This document shows positions 8,311-15,886 of a stretch of DNA of 42,062 nucleotides, one piece after another (positions within the stretch are counted from its first letter, which is position 1; each line of letters starts with the position of its first letter). Source of the stretch: Actinomycetota bacterium (GTDB taxonomy: Bacteria; Actinomycetota; Acidimicrobiia; Acidimicrobiales; Ilumatobacteraceae). The stretch spans positions 1 to 42,062 of the forward strand of contig WLJO01000020.1 of the NCBI GenBank assembly GCA_009701715.1, read 5' to 3'. The notes under the pieces were generated by a model. That model saw only the letters and a program-made list of their open reading frames with translations. It was not told the origin of the DNA and did no database searches. Position numbers and translations under genes: made by a program.

Positions 8311-8877
8311 TTACCAGCGGACGATGCGACGGGCGATCGCTGCCAGCACGAGCCCGGTGGCGATTCCGCCGACCACGTCGCTCGCGTGGTGGATCCGTAC
8401 GAACGCCCGGCTGAGCGCCACCACGGCTGCTAGCCCAAACCACAAAGGCCGTGCCCACGCTGGGCTGCGCGCCGCAAGCAGCGTTGCGGCGAAGGCCGCT
8501 GCGCTCGCGTGCCCGCTCGGGAAGCTGGAGGTGGACGGCTTGCGCACCCCGTAACGGTCGTCACCGGACTCCGTCGGCCGGGTGCGCCGGAACAGTCGCT
8601 TCACCCCCTGGTTGACGATGAGCGATTCGGCGCCGATGAGCGCGGCCATCACGAACGCGTCGGACGCCGCCCGCTCGGACCCGAGCCCGCGAGCGGCGGA
8701 CACGAGGTGCCAGATGAGCGAGAAGTCACCGAGGTGCGATGCAGCCGTGAACACCTGGTCGGCGAGCGGGTTGCCCCGCAGGCGGTCGAGGAGTTCGTCG
8801 GCCCACTGGTCGAACGCCTCGACCCCGGGGCCGAGGTGGCCCTGGCCGGGCGTAGCGGTGTTGGGGCCGGCGGACAT
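8311..8877 (-). CDS. PAP2-family phosphatase
   Basis: 188 residues with several membrane segments and the full three-part acid phosphatase signature: KRLFRRTRP (motif 1), SFPSGH (motif 2, whose His is the proton donor) and SRAFVRIHHASD (motif 3, with the nucleophilic His). Family members dephosphorylate phosphatidic acid, undecaprenyl diphosphate or related lipids outside or within the membrane. The next gene downstream is a WS/DGAT, which favours phosphatidic acid or a similar lipid phosphate as substrate, but a BacA-like role in undecaprenyl phosphate recycling cannot be excluded. The start at 8877 follows the nuclease gene by 18 bases, so it probably belongs to the same transcript. Confidence 0.92.
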   Translation of the reverse strand: MSAGPNTATPGQGHLGPGVEAFDQWADELLDRLRGNPLADQVFTAASHLGDFSLIWHLVSAARGLGSERAASDAFVMAALIGAESLIVNQGVKRLFRRTRPTESGDDRYGVRKPSTSSFPSGHASAAAFAATLLAARSPAWARPLWFGLAAVVALSRAFVRIHHASDVVGGIATGLVLAAIARRIVRW

Positions 8878-8895
8878 TCCCGCCAGTCTGCCGGG

Positions 8896-9720
8896 TTAGG
8901 CCCCCGATGACGGGATTGCGTACACGATGGGTGCCTCGGCAGCGGCCTTGTCCGGGTCGCCGCCGAACTCGGGACACCACTGGCGGAACGCACAGAAGTT
9001 GCAGAGCGGCCCCGGGCTCGTGCGGAACTGCCCGGTGGTGCAGGCTTTCTCGATGGCCGAGAAAACGGCGGCAGTTCGCTTGGGCAGGAAACTGAGCGAC
9101 TGCTCGGTGGGTGATGTGGCGATGACCTTGCGCTCAGCCACATAGACGAGCCGCACACTGCTCGGGCGTTCGCCCATGGCCTGCTGAACGAGCCATGCGT
9201 AGAAGTGCACGCCTGCGAGTCGCTTCTGTTCCTGCGACGCCGTCGGGGCGCGGCCGGTTTTGTAATCGGTGACCACGAGCGACCCGTCGGGGGCACGCTC
9301 GAGGCGGTCGATGATGCCGCGCAGCGTGAGCGCTCCCATCTTGGCCTCGAGCATCAGTTCGAGGCCCACCGGCTCGATGGCGGTGGGGTCCTCAATCTCG
9401 AAGTAGCGGTCCACGAGCGTGCGACTCTCGGCGGCGAGCGCGTCTGCCCGTGCAGTATCCAGCCCCATGCGTAGGTACTCGTCGGAGGCCGACACCTCGG
9501 CCCACGCCTGCGGGAACAACTCCCCAGCACGCTGCAGCGTCCGCTCGGCGGCCGGGTGCTGATACAGCAGTTCGAGCGCCCGGTGCACGAGGGTGCCCTT
9601 CGACGTGTGGACGCTCGCCGGTTCGGGCAGCCGCTCAATCGACGAGAACCGGAAGGCCATCGGGCAGGTGGTGAAGGCCTCGACACGTGACGGGGAGAGG
9701 CTGGTGGGAACCGGGTACAT
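8896..9720 (-). CDS. RecB-family exonuclease, PD-(D/E)XK with Fe-S cysteines
   Basis: 274 residues. The fold is shown by GTLVHRALE (the RecB helix motif, His46), an Asp in GIIDRLER and the catalytic DYKTG. Cysteines at position 19 (TTCPMAF) and a C-terminal trio in LCNFCAFRQWCPEF match the 4Fe-4S staple of AddB/Cas4/Dna2-type nucleases. It is a stand-alone nuclease domain without a helicase; such actinobacterial proteins are annotated as RecB-like or PD-(D/E)XK nucleases and probably process DNA ends in repair. No cas gene is nearby, so a Cas4 role is unlikely. ATG at 9720 gives the conserved LSPSRVEAFTTCP opening; an upstream extension to 9861 would overlap the divergent SnoaL-like gene. Confidence 0.9.
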   Translation of the reverse strand: MYPVPTSLSPSRVEAFTTCPMAFRFSSIERLPEPASVHTSKGTLVHRALELLYQHPAAERTLQRAGELFPQAWAEVSASDEYLRMGLDTARADALAAESRTLVDRYFEIEDPTAIEPVGLELMLEAKMGALTLRGIIDRLERAPDGSLVVTDYKTGRAPTASQEQKRLAGVHFYAWLVQQAMGERPSSVRLVYVAERKVIATSPTEQSLSFLPKRTAAVFSAIEKACTTGQFRTSPGPLCNFCAFRQWCPEFGGDPDKAAAEAPIVYAIPSSGA

Positions 9721-9759
9721 GCCTGCATCGTACGGAGCCCCTGTGACAGGGTTTGCCGC

Positions 9760-10212
9760 ATGGCTGACGAACCCGGGTCCATCGACGACAGCCAGCCCAG
9801 GGCCGGGGCTCCCGGGGCCGGGGGGAACCTGCCGTCTGTGCTCGCCGTGCTGGATGCGCAACGGGCCTTCTACGAAGCGTTCGAGTCTCGGTCAATGGAG
9901 GCGATGGACGCCGCTTGGGAGCACTCCGGCGACGTCGTGTGCACCCATCCCGGATGGCAGACGCTCGTTGGCTGGCCCGCGGTGAGGGATTCGTGGGCCT
10001 CGTTGCTGGCGAACAGTGAGCATCTCCAGTTCATCGTCACCGACGAGTACGTGACGGTGCGGGGCGATATGGCATACGTGCGGGTGCAGGAGAACATTCT
10101 CGCCGCTGGCGCGATGCAGGGCTCGCTCACGGCGCTGAACATCTTCGGCCGGCAGGGCGATGGTTCGTGGCGGATGCTCGCCCATCACGGCTCGCCGGTG
10201 ATGCTCGGCTGA
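9760..10212 (+). CDS. SnoaL/NTF2-like domain protein
   Basis: 150 residues. After a Gly/Pro-rich N-terminal extension, the sequence from about residue 28 (LAVLDAQRAFYEAFESRS) follows the ketosteroid-isomerase/SnoaL cone fold: a helix pair, a WEHSGDVVCTHPGW segment, a WPAVRDSWASLL helix and a final beta sheet (DGSWRMLAHHGSPVML). This DUF4440-like group includes small enzymes and ligand-binding proteins; many have no assigned activity. The conserved HPGW and terminal HHGSP motifs mark a well-known actinobacterial subgroup. It is divergent from the RecB-like nuclease, with 39 bases between starts, and converges on the VOC gene. Confidence 0.85.
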   Translation: MADEPGSIDDSQPRAGAPGAGGNLPSVLAVLDAQRAFYEAFESRSMEAMDAAWEHSGDVVCTHPGWQTLVGWPAVRDSWASLLANSEHLQFIVTDEYVTVRGDMAYVRVQENILAAGAMQGSLTALNIFGRQGDGSWRMLAHHGSPVMLG

Positions 10213-10235
10213 CAGCGGGTGTTCGGGCCCGACGG

Positions 10236-10760
10236 CTACTTGCCAGCAGTGGTGTAATCGGTGAGCGCCTCGACGGACTCGCCGGCGCGGCGCCGGGCCA
10301 CGAGCGAGTCGAAGTCCACGTCGATACCGATCGGGTTCGCCGCGAACGCGGGTGAGGCCATGAACTGCTCGGCCTCGTCGAGCGTGAGCGTGTCCACCTG
10401 GGTCTCCACCTGGTTGCCATCGGGGTCCCGGTAGTAGGCGGACAGCGTCATGCCGTGGTTGATCGTCCAGTACGGCAAGATGCCCTTGGCTTTCATCCGT
10501 TCGTACTGATCGAGGAGGTCGTCCAGCGTTGCGTACGTGAACGCGAAGTGCTCGACGCCGACAGCCTTGCGGTTCGCGGGCTCCAGCGTCGGCACGTTCG
10601 CGATCGCCATGCGGTGGTGCTCGTCGTCGTAGGACAGGAACGTGATGAACGGGTTCGTGTGACGCGGTGTGGCCTCAAGGAAGTCCAGCCACCAGGCCAC
10701 CACGATGTCGTACTGGTTGGTCTTGAGAACGACATGGGCGAACTTGACGGGGGAACTCAT
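10236..10760 (-). CDS. VOC-family (glyoxalase/extradiol dioxygenase-like) protein
   Basis: 174 residues forming one pair of beta-alpha-beta-beta-beta modules. Candidate metal ligands are His9 in KFAHVVLKT, the His in GVEHFAF and Glu in NQVETQVD, the arrangement of the VOC superfamily and of type I extradiol dioxygenases. The YYRDPDGNQVE segment is typical. Substrate is unknown: glyoxalase-like, dioxygenase-like and epimerase functions all share this fold. It starts three bases after the acyl-CoA dehydrogenase stop, so the two are translationally linked, and an acyl-CoA or aromatic-catabolism role is likely. Confidence 0.88.
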   Translation of the reverse strand: MSSPVKFAHVVLKTNQYDIVVAWWLDFLEATPRHTNPFITFLSYDDEHHRMAIANVPTLEPANRKAVGVEHFAFTYATLDDLLDQYERMKAKGILPYWTINHGMTLSAYYRDPDGNQVETQVDTLTLDEAEQFMASPAFAANPIGIDVDFDSLVARRRAGESVEALTDYTTAGK

Positions 10761-10763
10761 GGG

Positions 10764-11873
10764 TCAGCCCTTCGGTTCGCGGGGAAGGCCGAGGAGGCGC
10801 TCGCCGATGATGTTGCGCTGTACTTGGCTCGTGCCGCCCGCGATGCGGCCGCCCGGCGCGGAGAGCATCCCGTAGGCGTCGGCGCCGTCGAGCATGGCGT
10901 CTGCGCCGGAGAGGTTGCCGCGCAGCATCGCTGCCTCGAACATCATCTCGGTGATGCCGAGCTTCATGAGCGACGCAGCCGTGGAGGCAACCGGGCCCTG
11001 CCGGGACACCATTGCCTTGTAGGCAATGCCGCGTGACATGAGGCTCGCGAGGGTCTGGCGATTGGTCTCGTTGAGTTCTCGACCCTCGGCCAGCCGGGCC
11101 ATGGCGTCGAGCCGGCGCTCAAGTCCGATCACCGCAGTACCGATGTGCCCGCGCTCGTTGGTCAGCACCGCCATGCCAACGCCCCAGCCGCCGTGGATCG
11201 GGCCGAGGAGCGCGTCCGCGGGCACCTCCACATCGGTGAAGAACACCTCGTCGAACTCGGCCTCGCCGGTCATCTGCTTGAGCGGGCGGATGTCGATACC
11301 GGCAAGCCGCATGTCCAGCAGGAAGAAGGAGATCCCCTCGTGCTTGGGCGCCTCGGGGTTCGTGCGCGCCATGAGGATGCCCCAGTCGCTGTAACGCCCG
11401 CCCGAGCACCAGACCTTCTGGCCGTTCACGATGAAGCGGTCGCCGTCGCGCTCGGCCTTGGTGATGAGACCGCCGAGGTCACTGCCGGCAGCGGGCTCGG
11501 AGAACAGCTGGCACCACACCTGGTCGCCCGTGACTGTGGGGTGGAGGTGTTGTGTCTTCTGCTCGTCGGTACCGAACTTCTGGATGGACTGCCCGGCGAG
11601 CACGAGACCGACCATGTTGAGCACCGGCGGCACGCCTGCGAGTGCGCACTGTTCCATCCATGCTGCGTTGTGCGCAGCCGTGAGACCGCGCCCGCCGAAC
11701 TCGGTGGGCCAGTGAATGCCGGCGAAACCGCTGTCGTAAAGTCGCCGTTGCCACTCCTTGGCCGGGTTGATGAGATCCGGCGGGGTGATGGCGCCGTAGT
11801 CCTTCGGGGCCGTTGCCTTGTTGGCGGCCAGCCACGTGCGGGCCTGCTCCTTGAACTCCTCGACCTCGATCAT
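10764..11873 (-). CDS. Acyl-CoA dehydrogenase
   Basis: 369 residues with the three acyl-CoA dehydrogenase domains: a helical N-terminus, the beta domain motif QLFSEPAAGSDLGGL, and a C-terminal helical domain ending in GGTSQVQRNIIGERLLG. It introduces the alpha-beta double bond into an acyl-CoA, passing electrons to ETF. At the position of the catalytic Glu of medium-chain enzymes (EGTSQ) this protein has Gly (GGTSQ), common in actinobacterial FadE paralogues, which place the base elsewhere or work as paired subunits. ATG at 11873 gives the usual N-terminus; the longer frame to 11996 is not family-like. Operon with the VOC gene. Confidence 0.93.
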   Translation of the reverse strand: MIEVEEFKEQARTWLAANKATAPKDYGAITPPDLINPAKEWQRRLYDSGFAGIHWPTEFGGRGLTAAHNAAWMEQCALAGVPPVLNMVGLVLAGQSIQKFGTDEQKTQHLHPTVTGDQVWCQLFSEPAAGSDLGGLITKAERDGDRFIVNGQKVWCSGGRYSDWGILMARTNPEAPKHEGISFFLLDMRLAGIDIRPLKQMTGEAEFDEVFFTDVEVPADALLGPIHGGWGVGMAVLTNERGHIGTAVIGLERRLDAMARLAEGRELNETNRQTLASLMSRGIAYKAMVSRQGPVASTAASLMKLGITEMMFEAAMLRGNLSGADAMLDGADAYGMLSAPGGRIAGGTSQVQRNIIGERLLGLPREPKG

Positions 11874-12050
11874 GGCGGTCACCGTAGTGGAGCGACTGAA
11901 TTGACGCCGACTGCATGCGCCGCAGGTGTTTCGGCAACCAATTGATGACGTGCCTGGGCCCGTGGCGGGCCAACTGGTCGCTCCGTTATCGAGCACCAGC
12001 CTGAAGTCCGGAGGAGCCCGTTTGCGTCAGCGCTCAGTGCGCCTGCAGAT

Positions 12051-12950
12051 TCAGCTCTTGAAGAAGGGCAGGAACAGCGCAGTCTCCTCGGCGAGACCCA
12101 TCGGGACGGCGTACCCGTCACGGTTGCGGATCTGGTCGAAGTTGTCGCGCACGTCCTCGAGCGTGAGGTCGCTCTTGTGGTAGCCCTGCGTCTCGCCGAT
12201 GAACACCTCGGCCACACGACCGCCGCCGACCGAGTAGATGTTGCCGGAAACCGGGCACTCCTCGCTGGCGAGGTAGGCCACGATCGGCGACACGAGTCCG
12301 GGCTGCAGCACGTCTGCCAGGCCGCCGGCCATGATGTTCTCCGTCATGCGCGTGAGGGCGAGCGGGGCGATGGCGTTGGCCTTGATGTTGTAGCGGGCAC
12401 CCTCAACGGCGAGCACGCGAGTGAAGCCGACGAGACCCATCTTTGCTGCGCCGTAGTTGGTTTGGCCGAAGTTGCCGAAGACGCCGGCCGCCGACGACGT
12501 GGAGATGATGCGACCGTAGCCCTGCTCGCGCATCTTCACGAACGCCGGCTGTGTGACGTGGAACGCGCCCTTGAGGTGCACGTCGAACACGGGGTTCATG
12601 AGGTCAGGCCCCATGTTGTGGAATGCCTTGTCGCGCAGGATGCCCGCGTTGTTGATGACGATGTCCACCTTGCCGTAGGTATCGATGGCGGTCTGCACGA
12701 TCGCGGCGCCGCCCTCGGGCGTGGCGACCGAGTTGTGGTCCGCCACAGCCTCGCCGCCAGCGGCTTTGATCTCGTCGACGACCTTCTGTGCAGCCGAGGC
12801 GTTCTCACCGGTGCCATCCACCGCGCCACCGAGGTCGTTCACCACGACCAGTGCGCCGCGCCGGGCGAGCAGCAGTGCGTGCTGGCGGCCGAGGCCACCA
12901 CCTGCACCAGTGATGATTGCAACCTTGCCGTCGAAACCGACATCAGTCAT
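12051..12950 (-). CDS. SDR, MFE-2-type 3-hydroxyacyl-CoA dehydrogenase
   Basis: 299 residues. It has TGAGGGLG near 14-21, NNAGILRD at 100-107, and catalytic Ser153, Tyr166 and Lys170 (NYGAAK). The VVVNDLGG stretch, INNAGILRDKAF and the long C-terminal tail (GETQGYHKSDLTLEDVRDNF) are specific to the dehydrogenase unit of peroxisomal multifunctional enzyme type 2 (17-beta-HSD4). It should oxidise (3R)-hydroxyacyl-CoA with NAD. A MaoC partner hydratase is not adjacent, but one lies at 31443 beside a second SDR of the same type. ATG at 12950 is chosen from the family N-terminus. The 177 bases between its stop and the acyl-CoA dehydrogenase start show no obvious gene or strong structure. Confidence 0.92.
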   Translation of the reverse strand: MTDVGFDGKVAIITGAGGGLGRQHALLLARRGALVVVNDLGGAVDGTGENASAAQKVVDEIKAAGGEAVADHNSVATPEGGAAIVQTAIDTYGKVDIVINNAGILRDKAFHNMGPDLMNPVFDVHLKGAFHVTQPAFVKMREQGYGRIISTSSAAGVFGNFGQTNYGAAKMGLVGFTRVLAVEGARYNIKANAIAPLALTRMTENIMAGGLADVLQPGLVSPIVAYLASEECPVSGNIYSVGGGRVAEVFIGETQGYHKSDLTLEDVRDNFDQIRNRDGYAVPMGLAEETALFLPFFKS

Positions 12951-13022
12951 TTGGGGGAGTTCTTTCCGTAGGGCGAAGCGGTCCCGAACGCTACTGCCCA
13001 CGGGGGTGCTTCCGGAAGCGAA

Positions 13023-13048
13023 ACGGCCGGGCCCGAAGGCCCGGCCGT
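13023..13048 (-). terminator. Terminator-like hairpin after the BAX-inhibitor gene
   Basis: A perfect 11-bp stem (ACGGCCGGGCC / GGCCCGGCCGT) encloses the tetraloop CGAA (TTCG on the transcribed minus strand). It lies 25 bases past the minus-strand stop at 13074 and is followed on that strand by TTTCGCTT. It is the best intrinsic-terminator candidate in the window and separates the membrane-protein gene from the SDR downstream. Confidence 0.75.
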
Positions 13049-13073
13049 CCGGAATCGTTGCTGGTCGGTGTGG

Positions 13074-13868
13074 TTACCGGCGCTGGAGCTTGGACAGCAG
13101 GCGCAGCATCTCGAGGTACAGCCAAACAATGGTGACCAACAGGCCGAGGGCGGCGAACCAGTTCATGTAGGCGGGGGCGCCAGCCTTGGCGCCGCGCTCC
13201 ATGAGGTCGAAGTCGAGCAGCAGGTTGAAGGCAGCAAGGCCTGCGGCAAACACGCTGAAGGCGATCCCGAGGCCGGACGCCGAGCTGATGATCGACAGGT
13301 TCACACCGAACGCGTTCAGGATGAGCGACACCACGTAGAACACCATGAGGCCCATGGTTGCGCTGACCACGATCGACCGGAAGCGGTTGGTGACCTTGAT
13401 GATGCGGAAGCGGTAGAGCACGAGCATCACGGTGAACACGCCGAGTGTGGCTCCGACGGCGGCCAGCACGATGCCACTGTGCCAGGTCTCGTAGGCGTGA
13501 GAGATGGCGCCGACGAACAGCCCCTCGGCCACCGCATAGGCCGGTGCGACGACCTTCGCGAGTTGGGGCTTGCGGGAGGTGACCATCACGGCGATCGCGC
13601 CGATGATCACGAGGAAGATCGTCCAGGACGGGAACGAGGTGATCTCGCCCTCGCGGACCTTGACGAGGCGCCAGCCGACCACACCGCCGGCGAGTAGGAG
13701 CACGAGCAGGCCGAGCGTGGCCTGGATCGCGCCGTTGACAGTCATGACACCAGTACGGGTTGCGGAGGAGGAGATGCCCTCCACCCGGGTGGCGATGTCG
13801 GGCGGTGGCAGTGTTCCGGTGCCGCTTGCCTGCCGGAAGCTCGCTTCGTTGAGCAATGGGTTAGCCAT
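13074..13868 (-). CDS. BAX inhibitor-1/YccA-family membrane protein
   Basis: 264 residues with seven predicted membrane helices after a cytoplasmic N-terminus (MANPLLNEASFRQASGTG). The helices include LGLLVLLLAGGVVGW, FLVIIGAIAVMV, a central YAVAEGLFVGAISHAYE segment and the C-terminal FNLLLDFDLMERGAKAGAP loop. The last two features are diagnostic of the actinobacterial branch of the Bax1-I family. Bacterial members are pH-sensitive calcium leak channels (BsYetJ) or FtsH-associated proteins (YccA); which applies here is unknown. A strong hairpin follows the gene, so it is probably monocistronic. Confidence 0.92.
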   Translation of the reverse strand: MANPLLNEASFRQASGTGTLPPPDIATRVEGISSSATRTGVMTVNGAIQATLGLLVLLLAGGVVGWRLVKVREGEITSFPSWTIFLVIIGAIAVMVTSRKPQLAKVVAPAYAVAEGLFVGAISHAYETWHSGIVLAAVGATLGVFTVMLVLYRFRIIKVTNRFRSIVVSATMGLMVFYVVSLILNAFGVNLSIISSASGLGIAFSVFAAGLAAFNLLLDFDLMERGAKAGAPAYMNWFAALGLLVTIVWLYLEMLRLLSKLQRR

Positions 13869-13905
13869 GAGCTGGACTCTACGGCGTCACCCAGTGCCGT
13901 CGGCG

Positions 13906-14028
13906 TCAACCTCGGCCCCGGGCCGCTGACGCGCTGGGCGGCCCCGCCTTGCAGCAGGCGTACAGCGTCTCGAGATACTCGTTCGAGTTGTACAGGTAGC
14001 GGGCGACCTTGTCCTGCTCGCGGGCGCA
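13906..14028 (-). pseudogene. Probable C-terminal fragment of a decayed gene
   Basis: A 40-codon segment bounded upstream by a stop (plus-strand 14029-14031) and ending in TGA at 13908-13906. It contains no ATG, GTG or TTG in frame. Its codons have the G/C-rich third positions of real genes here and translate to REQDKVARYLYNSNEYLETL, a plausible amphipathic helix, then YACCKAGPP. I read it as the tail of a lost gene or of a gene disrupted by a frameshift. The rest of the 271-base gap (13869-14139) shows no other gene. Confidence 0.4.
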
Positions 14029-14139
14029 TCAGGGATGCGGACGGCGATCTATTCCCAGATGTTTGCAAGGTTCCAACCAGAATTCACCTCGGCAAGTCAG
14101 TCAGTGGCGTGCGTCGGTTACCCGGCCCAGGTTGGGGCG

Positions 14140-14979
14140 TCAGTGTGTGTGGGGCTTGAGCAGGCTTGTTGCCGACGGGGCACCGTGAGCCAGCCACCGC
14201 TGCGTGGACGCGTACGAGGCGGCAATGATCTCCGGCGAGCGTGAGAAGTCGAGCGGGTTGATCTCGATCGGACACAGCGGGGGAACGACGTACATCTGGC
14301 AGACACCGGAGTACTGGGTGACTTCCTGCCAGACACGCTTCTGGACAAGCACTGCGAGCGCCTGCAACGCGATGCCGAGCGCGCTGCGGGGCGCCGTGGA
14401 GAGGCCGCATGCCGTACCGCTCGACAGCACGTAGACGGTGTCGGCCCCGTCGGAGATCGGTGGCGAGATCGGTGTGTTGTCGGCAACCGCCCCGTCCATG
14501 TACTGGACACCGTCGATCGTCACCGCCGGGAAGATCCCGGGAAGCGCCGCGCTCGCCATGATTGCCTCGAGTGCCGGCCCGCGACGGAACACCATCTCTG
14601 CCCCCGTGCGGATCTCGGTGGCCACTACCGAGATCGGGATCTCGGCATCCTCGAGCCGACTGAACTCGAGGTTCGACTGCACCACCTGTCGGAGTGCATG
14701 GGACGAGAACAACGAGTCGCGCTGGCCGATGAACCCGAGAAAGCCGCGTACGGGGTGGAACGGGAAGATGTTCTTCCTCCCGAGACCGAGCCAGATGCGC
14801 TCGAGGTGTTCGACCCCGTCCATGGTCGGGCTTCCGGCGATGGCGGCCGCATTGATCGCCCCGACTGAGGTCCCGATCACCGAGGACGGGACGATGCCCG
14901 CCTCGAAGAGGGCCTTGAGCATGCCGACCTGTGCCGCGCCGAGATTGGAGCCTCCGGAGAGGACGAAGGCGGTGGTCAT
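14140..14979 (-). CDS. Patatin-like phospholipase
   Basis: 279 residues. The Ser-Asp dyad is intact: GTSVG with Ser38, and DGA at 162-164 with Asp162. The oxyanion-forming glycine loop is LSGGSNLGAAQVG at 8-20. Patatins cleave acyl esters of phospholipids or neutral lipids; bacterial ones act in lipid turnover or as effectors. No signal peptide is present, so this is probably an intracellular lipase. Its neighbours encode acyl-CoA enzymes, which supports a lipid-turnover role. It is divergent from the crotonase at 15065, with 85 bases between starts. Confidence 0.92.
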   Translation of the reverse strand: MTTAFVLSGGSNLGAAQVGMLKALFEAGIVPSSVIGTSVGAINAAAIAGSPTMDGVEHLERIWLGLGRKNIFPFHPVRGFLGFIGQRDSLFSSHALRQVVQSNLEFSRLEDAEIPISVVATEIRTGAEMVFRRGPALEAIMASAALPGIFPAVTIDGVQYMDGAVADNTPISPPISDGADTVYVLSSGTACGLSTAPRSALGIALQALAVLVQKRVWQEVTQYSGVCQMYVVPPLCPIEINPLDFSRSPEIIAASYASTQRWLAHGAPSATSLLKPHTH

Positions 14980-15064
14980 GGACTGTTCCTACACCAACGA
15001 GGGGAGGTACGGAGCACCAGCGTGATCCTGCGCCGGTCTGCGCTGCAGGTGCGAGACTGGAGTT

Positions 15065-15853
15065 ATGACCTTCGAGCACATCCTCGTCGCGCACAACGGG
15101 CCGATCGTGACCGTCACTCTGAACCGGCCTGACAAGCGCAATGCGCTCGCCCTCGGGGTGATGCTCGAGATGATCGAGGCGTTCGGGCAGATCGGCGAAT
15201 CCGACGCGCTGGGCGTGATTCTTGCCGCCAACGGTCCGGTGTTCTCCGCAGGCCACAACTTCGCCGACATGGCCGGGGTGTCGCTTGCCTCGACCCGGCG
15301 GCTCTTCGAGGTGTGCACCGTGATGATGGATGCGATCCAGTCGATCCCGCAGCCGGTCATCGCCAAGGTGCACGCCCTCGCCACCGCTGCCGGGTGCCAG
15401 TTGGTCGCAACGTGCGACCTGGCCATCGCTGCGGATACGGCGGGCTTCGCGATCCCCGGCGGCAAGGGTGGGCTGTTCTGCCATACCCCGCTCGTCGCGG
15501 TTGGGCGTAGCGTCGGGCGCAAGCGGGCGCTCGAGATGGCGATGACGGGTGATCCGATCGACGCCGCAACCGCGGCGGACTGGGGCCTGATCAACAGTGC
15601 TGTGCCGGCGGATCGACTCGATGCCGCCGTCGACGACCTCATTCACCGCGCCACCCGAGGCAGCGCGGAGTCCAAGGCCGTGGGCAAGCATGCGTACTAC
15701 GCGCAGATCGACCTCGACCAGGACAAGGCGTACGCCTATGCGGTCGAGGTGATGGCAGCGAATGCTGTGACCCCCGACGCGCAGGAGGGGATCGCATCGT
15801 TCCTCGAAAAGCGCAGGCCCAACTTTGCCCCACCGTCGCGCCAGGCGCACTGA
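15065..15853 (+). CDS. Enoyl-CoA hydratase/isomerase family protein, ECHDC3-like
   Basis: 262 residues of crotonase fold. NRPDKRNAL and the oxyanion-hole segments GPVFSAGHNFADM and LATAAGCQLVATCDLAIA are present. The segment after the second oxyanion loop reads GGKGGLFCHTPLVAVGR, as in ECHDC3-type proteins, and lacks the Glu that standard enoyl-CoA hydratases use there. The enzyme may therefore isomerise, hydrolyse or only bind its acyl-CoA. ATG at 15065 follows GGAG by a short spacer. The next gene starts 33 bases on. Confidence 0.9.
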   Translation: MTFEHILVAHNGPIVTVTLNRPDKRNALALGVMLEMIEAFGQIGESDALGVILAANGPVFSAGHNFADMAGVSLASTRRLFEVCTVMMDAIQSIPQPVIAKVHALATAAGCQLVATCDLAIAADTAGFAIPGGKGGLFCHTPLVAVGRSVGRKRALEMAMTGDPIDAATAADWGLINSAVPADRLDAAVDDLIHRATRGSAESKAVGKHAYYAQIDLDQDKAYAYAVEVMAANAVTPDAQEGIASFLEKRRPNFAPPSRQAH

Positions 15854-15886
15854 AGAACCGCTGACAGGGCTCGGACTGACCGCCGT

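Noticed and set aside
8896-9720. Cas4-like nuclease hinting at a CRISPR system
   Set aside because: The Fe-S PD-(D/E)XK architecture is shared by AddB and other RecB-like nucleases, and there is no array or cas gene in the window.
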